Shown: in pieces, positions 33,413 to 45,056 of the stretch
Position numbering within the stretch: position 1 is the first letter of the stretch
Layout: each line of letters opens with the position of its first letter
Assembly: GCF_002776525.5 (NCBI RefSeq)
Contig: NC_045437.1
Location: 131,970,590 to 132,034,589, forward strand
DNA from: Piliocolobus tephrosceles
Lineage: Eukaryota > Chordata > Mammalia > Primates > Cercopithecidae
Direction: 5' to 3'
Length of the DNA stretch: 64,000 nt
The notes under the pieces: generated by a model
Told to the model about the DNA's origin: nothing
Database searches by the model: none
What the model saw: the letters and a program-made list of their open reading frames with translations, nothing else
Program-made: the position numbers and the translations under genes

Positions 33413-34399
33413 AGGCTAGGTGAGGGGAGAAGCAATCAGGGAAGAAAGTATAGAAATGACTTGAGCAAATGCAAGAAAATAAACATCGTGAATAAGACAG
33501 AAGTATCCCAAGTCATACCAGAGAACAATGAGAAATGGGGTTTGATAGGTAGCAGAAGGACATAGTGAAAAAAGCTTAGATGATCTGGTAGGGCAATATA
33601 ATTGCAACTTAATAGTTTTAAGAACGCTTTGGTTCTTAAATCAGAAAGTGGAATTATAGGATTTTGAATCAGAGAGTGAGGCTAATCAATGCCTTCCAGT
33701 CAAAGACCACCAGAAACATGCCTGTTGTTGAACAAGTTGGGTGTATTACTTGAGGCAGTGCAGGAGAACATGCACCTAGAGAGCCATGGGGTGTCTCAGT
33801 AGAAAGGCATTAGATAGGATTCCTTATAGAATTTGGGTTTCATTTGATTGAATTTGGAGTTGAAAGAAAAGGTGTTTACTCTGAAATGGGTGCTGTCAGA
33901 ATGTGGGCATAATTCTGTAATTGACTATCTGAATAAACTTTATCTAGAAGGAGAGAAGATTAGAGTGAAGCTAAAGCTGTAATAGGTGAAGAAGCTACAC
34001 TCACTCATACTAAATGGGGTGGGAGGTGCTTGATATTTTTGTAGTTTGAACAGTGACCTGTTTTTCTGCTTAGAAATAATTATGACGTGGTCTTGGTTTT
34101 TGTCTCACTTCAGCATGGTCACAGAGTGACATTACCTGATGATGTTTGATAAGATTATGTCCAACAGTATGATACCAGGGCCTAGCTTTGAATTCCAAAT
34201 TACCTACTAACACCACCAAGTTCTAGTTGTACATATCAGCCCATTGCCCAGATGTCAGACACAGCTTTTCTCTTTCTTACTGGGCAGGGGAGCAGCACTT
34301 TAGGAAGATTCATTGTTGTATAATATGAACTGAGCAGAAGAGACACTCAAAAGTAGAAAGACTATGAGCTGGTCATTGCAGTGGAGGTGGGCTGTGCTC
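33413..34399. other. Probably old repeat-derived DNA, family unclear
   Basis: 33420-33540 resembles a minus-strand L2 3' region at low identity. 33680-34180 has the look of an old interspersed repeat, but I cannot assign a family. No coding exon seen. Confidence 0.3.
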
Positions 34400-34570
34400 T
34401 CCATGCATCACTGTGTAGAACCTCAACACAACTCCACAAGGTAGGAGCCATTATTATCCTTCTTTTATAGATGGAGACCCAAGGCTCAGAAAGGCTACAC
34501 AAATAGCCCTGCATCATAGCCAGTTAGTGGAGTAGAGATTTAACCCAGACCTGCCTGGCTGCATTGTAAC
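34400..34570 (-). mobile_element. MIR SINE
   Basis: 'acaactccacaaggtaggag', 'tatagatggagacccaaggc', 'cagttagtggagtagagatt' on the reverse-complement MIR consensus. Confidence 0.8.
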
Positions 34571-36190
34571 AATGACTCTAAAGGAATTCTTGAAGCCAGA
34601 GGCTTTGGAGAAGATGCTGTTAACCCTGTGTGCACACTACAGTGGCTTGGTGAACTTTCCAAAGTGTGCTGGGTTTTATCCTCAGATATCTTGATCTAAG
34701 TGGTCAGCCTGGGAACTGGGTATTGGTATGTGTTAAATATGCTTTAGGTGATTCTAATGTGCAACAGATTTGAGGATTAGAACAGTAAGAGAAAGGATAA
34801 ACTCTTTCTGGAGTTAACAATAGCAATAGATAAGCTGGTTAACTCTCCAAAGCGGTGTTGGGGAAAGATCATGCTATTTTGCAATTTGATGGATTCTCTT
34901 GTGAGAAAGACTAAAAAACAAGAACACAAATGTGCAACCTCTTTTCCTCAAGAAACCATGCTAGCATTCGATATCCCCATTCTCCCTCAGCATCATGGCA
35001 GCCAAGAATAGCTATGAGGACAAACACAGGCTTCCTTAATTTTGTTAAATGGTGAAACAAATGAGCCGCCTCTAAGAGCTTGGATTTTTGTGAAGGAATG
35101 TGTTCAAACACAATGGGTCTTTTCTCTTCCTCCTATTCTCTGTGTCAAAACAGAGAGGTATTAGGTAGTTTACTTAATCCTTCTCGCCAAGTAACTAGGG
35201 ATAAAAACGCACTTGGGGATCTGAATTTCATCCTTAAGTGGTTTAGGAGGGTAGCAGAACTCCAATAATCAGTACGAAAACTTCTGGAGGAATGAAACAA
35301 TTATAACAAAATAAAGTGAAAGTGGCAATAGCTTTGTTAAATTATTCAAGTTGCCCCCCAAAATAGATATTTTTCAGTTGGAACAATGGTGCAGTTTGAC
35401 AGCCACTAAAGAAGTATACCAAAAAAGTTCACACAAGCTGCAAAACAACAAAAGCCGTCAAATATTAGAGAAGCTTGAAAAGTTGGGTTAACCTTTAAAC
35501 AGCAGGTGTGTATCACTCACAAGCAAAGATGGCATGCGAGCACAGGGTAGGGGGTGATTGTAATTGAGAGGCCAACACCGGGTGAGGAGGAACTGGAAAG
35601 GGTCATGTCCCCATTCAGCTGATACGTATGTCTCTTTTTCTGGAAAGAAAAAAGAAACAGCTTTCCATGGAAATTGCCTATTACTTAACGTCTCTGAGCT
35701 TTGGTTCCCTTACAGGTAGAATAAGATGGCCTGTTGTACTCTTGGAAGCCATATAGGATTGACGATGCCAATCTTGTCAATGGAGCTGCAAAGATGCTCT
35801 CACAGAACCAAGTATGTGAGACTAGATTGGGTGTTCTTTATAAAGCACTGAGGAAAAATAATGTTGAATGAAAGTACTTTCATTATTAATTAATTCACAA
35901 AAATTAGTTGGTCAGTTTGTGGTTACTTATCACTAAGTTTAAAATAATTTAATATTGACTCCTCAGTATGGAGTGGAGTGGAAAGATGCCCATGCAGTTC
36001 TTTTCTTTCTCACAAGATCATGTTCATAATGGGAGTTCATGGTCACAGATAAAATTCTGAGTAGGTTATTCCCCAAAGCGGCACTTTTTTTGGCCAGTTT
36101 AGAAGCTAAGGTAGTGTAGTAAGTTCTAAGGAGTAGTAAGTCAGGCCATGGCAACTAAGATTTAGATTTGGGTCTTTGTTGGTCACTTCA
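34571..36190. other. Unique DNA, no gene seen
   Basis: No confident feature. 35670-35740 weakly resembles a plus-strand MIR. Short frames at 34911-35268 match no known protein. Confidence 0.4.
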
Positions 36191-36192
36191 TA

Positions 36193-36625
36193 CAAGTGAC
36201 CCTTGAGCAACATGGGTTTGGATTGCACAGTCTACTTACATGTGGATTTTCTTCTACCTCTGCCACCTCTGAGACAGCAAGACCGACCCTCTCTCATCCT
36301 CCTCCTCCTCTGCCTACTCAATGTGAAGATGAAGAGAACGAAGACCTTTATGATGATCCATTTCCACTTAATGAACAGTAAATATATTTTTTCTTCCTTA
36401 TGATTTTCTCAGTGTCTTTTCTCTAGCTTACTTTATTATAAGAATACAGCACATCATACGCATAACATCCAAATATTCATTAATCGACTGCTATGTTATC
36501 AGTAAGGCTCCCATTCAGCAGTAGGCTATCAATAGTCAAGTTTTGAGGGAGTCAAAAGTTACACATGGATTTTGACCACACTGGGATCAGCACCCCTAAC
36601 TCCTGCATTGTTCAAGGGTCATCTA
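36193..36625. mobile_element. Tigger-type (Tc1/mariner) non-autonomous transposon
   Basis: About 430 bp with terminal inverted repeats: the left end GTGACCCTTGAGCAAC mirrors the right end, whose complement reads GATGACCCTTGAACAA. TA dinucleotides flank both ends, as mariner-type targets require. The interior matches a common primate MER element ('gagacagcaagaccgacc', 'tgatgatccatttccact'). The acidic frame at 36196-36381 is not a gene. Confidence 0.85.
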
Positions 36626-36635
36626 TAATTATAAT

Positions 36636-37222
36636 GTTGTTGTGGAAAACAGTGTGGCAATTACTCAAAGACCTAAAAACAGAACTACCATTCAACCCAG
36701 CAATCCCATTACTGAGTATACACCCAAAGGAACATAAATTGTTCTATCATGAAGACACATGGATGCATATGCTTATTGCAGCACTATTCACAATAGCAAA
36801 GACGTGGAATCAACTTAAATGCCCACCAATGGTAGACTGGATAAATAAAATGTGGTACATATACACGTGGAATGCTATGCAGCCATAAAAAAGAACAATA
36901 TCATATCCTTTGTAGGAACATGTATCGAGCTGGGGGCCATTATCCTTAGCAAACTAACAAGGAATGGAAAACCATATACCGCATGTTCTCACTTATAAGT
37001 GGGAGTTGAATGATGAGAATACATAGACACTAGAGGGGAACACACACTGGGGCCTATTAGAGGGTGAAGTGTGGGAGGAAGGAGAGAATCAGGAAAAATA
37101 ACTAATGGGTACTAGGCTTAATACCTGGATGATGAAATAATGTGCACAACAAACCCCCATGACACAACTTGACCTATATAACAAGCCTGCATCTGTACCC
37201 CTGAACTTGAAATAAAAGTTAA
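36636..37222 (+). mobile_element. L1 (L1PB/L1MA-type) 3' end
   Basis: 5'-truncated L1: the end of ORF2 ('caacccagcaatcccattac', a frame ending in ...NKMWYIYTWNAMQP) and the 3' UTR ('taatgggtactaggcttaat', 'tgtacccctgaacttgaaat'). It starts within about 10 bp of the right end of the Tigger element. Confidence 0.92.
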
Positions 37223-37242
37223 AATAAATGTAATACTGTAGG

Positions 37243-37480
37243 GAACTGAAATAACATCAGGAACCCTCAGTTGCCCCATCTGTAAAATGTAGATAGTAAC
37301 GCTTACCTCATGCTATGTTGTCTTTCTAAACTGTGAGTAAAGACCATGTTTTGTTTTGTTTTTTTTCTCATCATGGTAGGACCTCAATATGGTCTCTGAA
37401 TAAATGAATGACAGGCTATAGTGATGTAATAAGGTAATATCTGGCACATAGCTCTTCATACATGACAACAGTACTGGGTA
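37243..37480 (+). mobile_element. MIR/L2 fragments
   Basis: 'ttgccccatctgtaaaatgt' is MIR. From about 37318, 'actgtgagtaaagaccatg' and 'gtctctgaataaatgaatga' are L2 3' end. 'taatatctggcacatagctc' after that could be the MIR 3' end, making the L2 an insertion. Confidence 0.5.
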
Positions 37481-37499
37481 TTAATATTGATCATGGATA

Positions 37500-37965
37500 T
37501 CTGTGTTGGTAACTCCTAACCATGAACTTCTGAGATGAAGTATGCATGCCAGACTTAAGTCATCACTGGGTCACATCTCTACCCCTGACCATGGTGACTG
37601 GCTTGGAGAGGGGTCAATTACCCAATCAGAGCAATTACCTAGAGAGACTTTGGCTAGGAATCCTGGAAAGAGACTATTATCTTTTCCCTCTGAGAAGTGA
37701 ATCAGAGAGAATGTAGAATCTGGGACTGCTGCCACAGTTCTGTGAGTATGTGGAGCCTGACAAGAGAGGCAGCACCAAGGGACAGGCCACTGGGAAATGG
37801 AGAGAGACAAACAGATCCCGGCCATATCATTTGAGCCCTGGATCAAGCAGTAGGTAAAGTCACATCTACCTTGGTCTATCCTATTGCATAAGCTTCATTG
37901 AAAGTTTCTTGCTTGTTTTACTGCTTACAGAAATTCATGTCAGTTGCAACATTATTGTCATCATC
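37500..37965 (+). mobile_element. Ancient interspersed repeat, family not named
   Basis: Same family as 17545-17965 but opposite orientation: 'caattacccaatcagagcaa', 'atcatttgagccctggatca', then 'attcatgtcagttgcaac' at the end. The minus-strand frame at 37571-37846 lies inside it and is not a gene. Confidence 0.4.
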
Positions 37966-38674
37966 ATAAATAAAGTAACAAAAACAAGGATCAAATATGT
38001 CTGCTGTATAACAACTTAAGGTTTTTAGTTTAGCATGGACAAATATGAGGAAGATCTTAATTTCAAAGTTTTTCCACTTAAGACAATACAATCACTTCCT
38101 TCTTGAGTGATTCATATTGGTTCTTTCCTGATGTCCCAGGAGGTGGGGGTCTCGCTAACACAGATGTTTAGAAAAGGAAACACACATAGTATGCTTTCCT
38201 TTTAAATCTCATGCAATATCCTGCCTCCCTGGCAGAAATAGTTCAGCTACTCTTTCACCTGACTCTGACTGTTTTGAAAATATCATTATAATTTTCTCCT
38301 TTCCAATTGATCTGTGTAGGACTACCTCCTCAAATCACAGGCAAATTCCTCCTGAAAGTAACATCCGGGCCCACAATTAAATTCATTCACACATCAGATA
38401 CTGCCCATTACTGGACACTAGACACATGATCGGATTTGAGAGTTAATCAACCACTATCCCAGAAATGAAGTTTAAAGCATCAAGAAGATAGACAACTTGA
38501 AATTTTCCTTCATTCTACTTGAGGAGTTTGAGTACAGATAATGCTCTATCATCTGGGAACTTGGAAACTATTTTCATGGTCTCCATTTGCATCTCCAAAA
38601 GTATGCTAGAAACTTGCTTTTAAAATTGATTTGCAACGATTATATTATACAACCAGCAATGATGCAAACTGTAA
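37966..38674. other. Unique DNA, no gene seen
   Basis: No feature recognised. Confidence 0.45.
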
Positions 38675-38870
38675 AATCATTCAACAATGATTCAATGAGC
38701 ATTTCTTTAAAAATCATCATATATTAGGCACATCAGAAGGGCAAGGAAAATACAAAGATGAGTGAAAAGTGGTTTCTGCCTTCAAGGAGCTTGTAGTCTA
38801 GGACAGTAAAATTCAGTGTTGAGACTGCCAGTTGAACCACAGGGAGTGCACACAAAGATTCCTGATAAGC
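38675..38870 (-). mobile_element. L2 LINE 3' fragment
   Basis: 'tcaacaatgattcaatgagc', 'ctgccttcaaggagcttgta', 'gtctaggacagt'. Confidence 0.7.
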
Positions 38871-39035
38871 ACAGGCATCATTTCACTTAATCCTCACAGT
38901 TCTCTGAGCTAGATTGTATTATTTGCCTAATTTTCAGATGGGAAATCCAAGATTCTTCAAAGTTAAAGAGTTTTGCCGGAGTTCACATAGCTGGTAAGTG
39001 GCAGAACGGGAATTCCTCAGGCCTAGGTCTTACAT
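38871..39035 (-). mobile_element. MIR SINE
   Basis: 'catttcacttaatcctcaca', 'ttttcagatgggaaat', 'catagctggtaagtggcaga' on the reverse-complement MIR consensus. Confidence 0.85.
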
Positions 39036-40269
39036 AGTCATTGGGGCAGAGGATGGAATACTCTTATCGGATACTCTATTTCTCAATCTTTGAAAATCTC
39101 TTTCAACTTTCGTCATTCAACTTTCACTGCCGTAAGCATATGTAGGGACAATAGTTGAGCTCTGCTCTAGAAAGCATATTGAAATACATGAGAGTGACTT
39201 TTGTCCCAGGAGTCTTTGATCTCACTTTTAGTTTTTAAAGAGTAAATCACTCACCAGTGTCATACTGTGTGCTTAATAACACATTATTTGTGACACCGTT
39301 TGCAAGCATGTGTCATGACCCCTGGTCAAGAGTTACTGGTTCAAATGGAAGACTGAAGAGCATCCTAGGAAAATCAAGCTGCCTCATGCAAGTCCCACCA
39401 CCTCCATTCAGCTGCCTGCTATGGGGGTCCCGCCCCTTGCTGATTAGACTCATGCTTCACTACTGGTAGTGAAAAGGAATCAGTATACCAACTCCTCTTT
39501 GAAGGTGTGGTGGGAAAGAGGGAGCTGGAAATCGAATTCTAAGAGGTGGAATAGTTTTCCCAAAGGGACAAATACTAGCAAACAAGAAAAATGAAGGCAA
39601 CAGGGAATCCCATTCAGAACGCTGCAAGGCCTTAGACTTCATGGATGCTCCATGGGCCACTGTGGTCATGGCTCTCTCCTTAACTTCTCCCCAGGAAAAT
39701 CTATCTTTGGTAAAATCACTGTCCTATTAAAATAAGGCACGCTTGGGACAGGAGGGGGAATACAAGTTAAACCACACGTACCCCAACTGGCCCATTATAT
39801 TTTATGGCTACACTTTAGTAGGACACAAATAGGACTAGAAGCCCTCTCAACTCCCTCTTTTCTGCTTCACTTCCATTACTCCAGGGGTTTTATTATTTTA
39901 GGCATTTAATGTTCGTCCATTTAACTTGAGAAGTCTGGGTAACCTGCTCAGCATAATGCTTTCATAATTTTGGTCACAAAGTGATATGACAATGAAAAGC
40001 CAGACATGTTTCATTTTCCTAAGACTGTGATCTCCCCCAAAATAGTTTTGTTAATATCAGAGGGAAGTGTTGCAAATAGATTCACCCTGGGAGTTACCCT
40101 TCTGTAGGCAGTCAGCTTGAGCTGTTAGGAGTCTGATGTGACCAACCCATCGTACACAAGCACCAATGACCTAAAAGATGAAGAGTCCTACATCTTAAAT
40201 ATGAAGACACAGGAAATTATTTTCCCATGTGCTGTTTAAAGCTTTGAAATTCTATGAAAACTAGGCAAT
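39036..40269. other. Unique DNA, no gene seen
   Basis: No repeat assigned. Short frames at 39257-39669 match nothing known. Confidence 0.4.
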
Positions 40270-40605
40270 ATACATTTAATCAACATTCGTCTATTGACTG
40301 TTCATAGAATGACGCCAGGCACTCAGGGGTAATTCAAAAGAAATAGAAAGCATAGTTCGTTTCCTCAAAGAATGTTTAATCGGAGAGAAGAGACATGGAG
40401 ACAGTACTCATTAGGCAGGTAAGTTTCAAAGCAAGCTGTTTATAGTTAAGTAGCAATTAGGCAATAGAGATTCATCAGAAAAGGGAGATACTCACTTGGG
40501 CTATAGTGAGGAGGAAAGTGCTTATCTGGAAGGTAAGCTATTCAGGTTTGGAAAGAAACAAAGGCAAGAGAAGAACTCCTCTTCCAGAGGAGGACTATTA
40601 CTGAA
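40270..40605 (-). mobile_element. L2 LINE 3' fragment
   Basis: 'catagaatgacgccaggcac', 'tttcctcaaagaatgtttaa', 'gagaagagacatggagacag': a diverged L2 3' region. Confidence 0.55.
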
Positions 40606-40644
40606 AGAGGCAAGTCAGCACTGAACTTTTATAGCAGTGTCATA

Positions 40645-40805
40645 TCATTAATTAATTCTTTCAAAGTACTCATTACTATCCTTTTACCTGTCCAACAAGT
40701 CTGGGGGATGTCAGGGGAAGTGGAGAAGAGCCATTTGGTCCATTTTACAGAAATGGCTAATACATAAAACAGTTTTTGCAGAGTCCCATACCAAATTAAA
40801 CACAT
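40645..40805 (-). mobile_element. Diverged MIR fragment
   Basis: 'caaagtactcattactatcc', 'ggtccattttacagaaatgg'. Low identity. Confidence 0.4.
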
Positions 40806-40954
40806 TCCCTGAGCCTCACTAACTTGCTATTTCCTCTTAAGCCATTAGCTTTAAAAAAATAGAAGGAAATTGACCTCTTTTTACTCCTCTGGTCAGGACA
40901 CATGCTGCGAGTTGGTAAGTGCCAAAAATTGAAGATGTTATATGTAACAACACA

Positions 40955-41100
40955 TTGTAATGAGCACTTCTAATTATTATCTTTATGTAAAGATGAGAAA
41001 ATTGAGGCTTACCAAGGTTGAGTCACTTGCCCAAGGTAGTGAAACAGGAGCTCAAACTCAGAGTTGTTCAGTTCTGAAGTCCAGGCTCTTAACAACTTTC
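40955..41100 (-). mobile_element. MIR SINE fragment
   Basis: 'gatgagaaaattgaggctta', 'gtcacttgcccaaggtagtg', 'caggctcttaacaactttct'. Confidence 0.8.
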
Positions 41101-41103
41101 TGT

Positions 41104-41268
41104 CAGGCTCTCCCAATAAGATCACAGGGTTAGCAATATCAGCCTCACCTGGGAATGCAAAGTCCCAGACCCACCCCACTCTCTCAGAATGAGAAACTCC
41201 AGGGATGGAGCCCAGCTCGCTATGGTTCAAAAAGCCATCCAGGTGATTCTAATGCAAGCTCAGGTTGG
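41104..41268 (+). mobile_element. MER5-type hAT DNA transposon
   Basis: 'atatcagcctcacctgggaa', 'cccagacccaccccact', 'gccatccaggtgattctaat', and 'gttggagaact' at the right end. Confidence 0.75.
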
Positions 41269-42051
41269 AGAACTGCTTACAGTCACTTCTCTGGCTATTA
41301 AGCTTAAATGGAGGTTTAGTGTAAGCAGGGGATGCAAGAAAGGTAAATGTCTTAGACTCAGCACCATGAAAGGAACAGAAGCTTTTGGATAGCTCTGAAC
41401 CACTGATGAGTCTGCACGGGCCAACCTGTCTAAACACAGAAACACAATTTGTGTATAAAGACACAGGCTGGACACAGGGACCAACTCCCAAGAGTATCCA
41501 CTCCAGGGAAATGGCTGCCAAACAGAGGTCATAATTCCAGCTCCACATTACCAGCACTGTGACCTTGCACAAGTTCTGTAGCCTTCCCACATTCAAATGT
41601 CCTCATCTGCTCCTAGAGGCTGCTGGGTTAAGTGATTTGTATCATCTTTTCTTGCTATAAAACCTCTAGTTTCTCAGGCAATCTTCTCAGGACCAAGGCA
41701 AAATGAGTTGCTAGATGGAGTGGCAGACTAAGAATCTGGGAAGACAAGATGACCCCGAAGGCTTGAAGGATTCAAAAAGCAATGAAGAAGGTGGAGGCTA
41801 AAGCTAGGAAGGGTTCAGACACAAAGAGAGCAGAAGGCAAGAAGTGCATCCAGGTGTGGGAGATCAGGGGCAGGGCTGAGGTGAGCCAGGTGTGCTGTGA
41901 GAGCAGTCTGAGCAGATGAAAGCAGTGCTTGACAATTAGAGAAACAAGTAAGCACAATTCTCAAAAAGAGCGTTTCACCTGGACCATGAAGCGTTTCTAT
42001 TCAGTAGAGTTATTGAATGAACTAATGATTGTTTTTCTTTTAACCTATCAC
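41269..42051. other. Mostly unique DNA, with a MIR fragment
   Basis: 41525-41615 resembles a plus-strand MIR ('ctgtgaccttgcacaagttc'). Overlapping minus-strand frames at 41249-41596 match no family. Confidence 0.45.
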
Positions 42052-42285
42052 AGTCATTGTCAACCAAGGGCGATTATACCCCTCAGGAGACATTTGGCAA
42101 TGTCTGGAGATGTCTTTGATTTTCGCTACTGGTTGGGAGGGTGTTGGAGTTGCTACTGGCATCTAGTGAGTAGAGAGACCAGGGATGCTAGGATACTGCT
42201 AAGCACCCTACAGTTCACAAGACGTTCCCATTCCCAACCAAATTAAATGGCCCAAATGTCAAGAGTACATAGGCTGAAAAGCATT
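42052..42285 (+). mobile_element. MER20-type hAT-Charlie DNA transposon
   Basis: 'cattgtcaaccaagggcgat', 'acatttggcaatgtctggag', 'ctactggcatctagtgagta', right end 'ggctgaaaagcattg'. A second copy of the family at 24802. Confidence 0.88.
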
Positions 42286-42299
42286 GACCTAGCAGATAA

Positions 42300-42419
42300 C
42301 CCCCTGCCCCAACATCTAATAACCAGTTTAGAAGCAGCACATAATGACTATGCTACATAGGGTTCTAAGCACTTTAAGGGCCTGTTTTCACAGCAACCCT
42401 CTGTCCTTCTGTTGCTGTT
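42300..42419 (-). mobile_element. MIR SINE, left part
   Basis: 'gggttctaagcactttaagg', 'ttttcacagcaaccctctg' on the reverse-complement MIR; it resumes at about 42563 after an L1 insertion. Confidence 0.6.
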
Positions 42420-42562
42420 TTTTTTTTTTTACAAGGTAGGTTTTATTATTTTTTTAGAGCAGCTTTAGGTTCACAGAAAAACTGAGCAAATGTGCAGAGA
42501 TTCCTCATCTACCCCTGGTTCCCACGTACAGCCTCTCCCACTATCTGCTTACTTTTAGTAGC
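42420..42562 (-). mobile_element. L1M-type 3' UTR insertion in MIR
   Basis: Starts with a T-run (the tail on this strand), followed by 'ttagagcagctttaggttca' and 'cagaaaaactgagcaaatg', a text I associate with old L1 3' UTRs. It separates two halves of one MIR. Confidence 0.55.
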
Positions 42563-42660
42563 TTCTTTTTACCGGTAAGAAACTGGGGTATAAAGACACC
42601 CAGACACTTAGCTAGCAAGGTGTGGCACTCAAATGTGGACGTGTCTGAAGAATTTGAAAG
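42563..42660 (-). mobile_element. MIR SINE, right part
   Basis: 'ggtaagaaactggggtataa', 'cttagctagcaaggtgtggc' continue the MIR interrupted at 42419. Confidence 0.65.
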
Positions 42661-43930
42661 TGACTGCTCCTATGTGCTACCCTGTTCTTTCTATGGCTCT
42701 GTTACCTTCCCTGTTGGGTTAATATGTCAGCTCTGCTGTAAGCACATGGGGCAGAAAGGGGCAAGTCAGGCCTGCTTCTGAAAACCCAGGGCCCTTTAAT
42801 TTAGATGCTTCATCTACTTCAGACTCTCACTGTTATTTTACTGGATGAATTGAGGAGCTAAGGCATTGGACACAAACAGATTTCCAAAAGACAACTGCTT
42901 GATAAGAGTCTACATGAAATTATTGTTTGCTAGGCATTTAAATACCTTTGTGGCCTTTCCTCGTTTTTTCCAGAGGAGTCCTGGGTATCAGCTGATAGGA
43001 GAGGTGAACCATGAAAAATGCTGGGTTCCAGTCAAAGTAATTCCATTAGGGGCAGAAATGACTCGCTGAAACATGAGGAAGGGAAATCATTTGCAGCATA
43101 CCAACAGCTGGGCCCAAATGACATCACTCGCCAAAATCAAAGGAAATGAGCTAATCAGATATGCATAAAAGCCCTTTTTGTTTGCTTGCTTAGAAAGTAA
43201 CAATTTACTTTCAAGCTAGAGGTGAAAAAAAACACCTCTTTGAAATATTTTGACCCTGATATTTTGCTTTTTAAAATTGTTTTCAATTATTAGAGCAGAC
43301 ATGAAAATAAAATGCCTGAAATGTTCTCAGTTCACTGCATATTAGGAGGAATTACCACAGGAATGTTATTTTCACAGGTTCCTGCTAAACATTTGATGGC
43401 CCCCGGCCTCACATCCTCATCAAAGGGACTAAAGTTATCCATTGGTTTTTATCCATCACAACCCTTCATATCTTGACCTTCCTTTCTGTTTCCTAGCAAG
43501 TTCACCCAGCCTGTGGTTGAGTAAATGCATATTCAATTAAGGGCTGAAGGCTGTGGGTAAAAGTAGAATTAAATAATGTTAAGTGAAAAAAGCCAAAGGC
43601 AGGGAATTCAGTGTTACCCACCTGGTAAGGCAAAGCAGGAAGATCCCACCATTCCACAAGGTTGGAGGCTGGAGATGGTTCCATGGAGGTGCTGGGTTTT
43701 GGGACACTGGTATAGGCAGCAAAAGCGCCCAAGGAGCTGAGGTTTTTAGGTTCTAGTAAAAATGCCTTCTGCTTCTCCTGGCCTCTAACCCCAAGGATGA
43801 CCTGGGCAGGCAAAGAAGGATTTTAGTGTTGCATTTAGAGATGCAGCTCCATCTTCACTGAGGAGTTATCTGGGGACACTTAGAGGGGAGGGTGTCAGGG
43901 CTCACTCTCTCAGGTGATAGGATGTTATGA
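42661..43930. other. Unique DNA, candidate non-coding element
   Basis: No gene recognised. About 43060-43340 is unique and AT-rich, with ATATGCATAAAAG, CAATTATTAG and an AGAGGTG-A8-CACCTCT inverted repeat at 43218-43239. The minus-strand 103-codon frame at 43502-43813 has no recognisable domain. Confidence 0.4.
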
Positions 43931-43947
43931 GAAGTATTAGTGCTTTA

Positions 43948-44244
43948 GGCTGGGCGCCGTGGCTCATGCCTGTAATCCCAGCACTTTGGGAGGCCAAGAA
44001 GGGCGGATCATGAGGTCAGGGGAAATCAAGACCATCCTGGCTAACGCGATGAAACCTCATCTCTACTAAAAATACAAAAAAGTAGCCAGGCGTGGTGGCG
44101 GGCGCCTGTAATCCCAGCTACTCGGGAGGCTGAGGGAGGAGAATGGCATGAACCCAAGCTTGCAGTGAGTTGAGATTGTGCCACTGCTCGCCAGCCTGGG
44201 CGATAGAGCGAGACTCCCTCTAAAAAAGAAAAGAAAAAAAAAAA
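43948..44244 (+). mobile_element. AluY-type SINE with small internal deletion
   Basis: A near-full-length Alu with a 15-bp target duplication holding two mismatches (43931-43945 and 44245-44259). The right arm lacks about 10 bases before 'agcttgcagtgag'. Frames across it are shadows. Confidence 0.92.
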
Positions 44245-44392
44245 GAAATATTCGTGCTTCAAGCTGTAGAGTGGGTGTGGCCTGGGGAATGAGGCTCAGG
44301 AAGCAGTGTCCAGTAACTCGTGAAGCCTGCTTTTCCATTGAAGTCACCCAGAAGTCAGCTGCCATTCCAGGTACCAGAACCCCCAGTGGTGA

Positions 44393-44687
44393 CTATGTTA
44401 TTGTTATTACTATTATGGTGAGAATACTTAACATGAGCTCTACCCTCTGAACACAATTTTAAGTGCATAGCATAGTATTGTTAACTATAGGGACAATGTT
44501 GTACAGCAGTTCTCTAGGAGGTATTCGTCTTGCATAACTAGAATGTTATACCCATTGAACAGCAACTCTACATTGCCCTCCTCCAGTCCCTGGCAACCAC
44601 CATTCTTCTCTCTGTTCCTATGAGTTTGACTATTTCAGATACATCACATAAGTGGAATCATGCAGTATTTGTCCTTCTGAGACTTGC
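44393..44687 (-). mobile_element. L1M 3' region, part 1 (split by LTR)
   Basis: Reverse complement of an old L1 3' UTR: 'ttgttaactatagggacaat', 'ggcaaccaccattcttctct', 'cacataagtggaatcatgca'. It continues beyond the LTR at 45057. Confidence 0.75.
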
Positions 44688-45056
44688 TGCTACGGTTTGA
44701 GTGTGTCCTTTCCAAAATTCTTGTTGAAACTTAATCCCCATTAAGAGATAAGCCCTTTTGGGACATGGCTAAGTCTTGAGGGCTCTGCCCTTATGAATGG
44801 ATTAGAGCCTTACATTAATAAAAGGACTGGAGGGAACTAGACTAGGCCCTTTTTGCCCTTCCACTTTCTGCCATGTGAGGACACAATATCCAAGGTACCA
44901 TCTTGAAGCAGAGGGCAGCCTTCACCAGACACGACTTTCCAAGGCCTTGTTCTTGTACTTCATGGACTCCAGAACTCTGAGTAATAAATTTCTGTTGTGT
45001 ATAACTTACCCTGTCTGTGGCATTTTGTTAGAGCAGCACAAAAATGAACAAAGACA
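44688..45056 (+). mobile_element. MST-type MaLR solo LTR
   Basis: Begins TGCTACGGTTTGAGTG and ends in AACAAAGACA, the MST/MaLR termini. The interior matches ('gagggctctgcccttatgaa', 'actttctgccatgtgaggac', 'tccagaactctgagtaataa'). A near-perfect 5-bp target duplication CTTGC/CTGGC flanks it, as expected for a class III LTR element. No internal sequence remains. An AATAAA poly(A) signal lies near the 3' end. Confidence 0.9.

Noticed and set aside
36196..36403. Two overlapping short frames, one acidic
   Set aside because: Inside the Tigger-type transposon; the acidic text is a property of the element and not a gene.
41249..41596. 115- and 90-codon minus-strand frames
   Set aside because: Two frames overlap on the same strand across MER5 and MIR pieces; no family resemblance.
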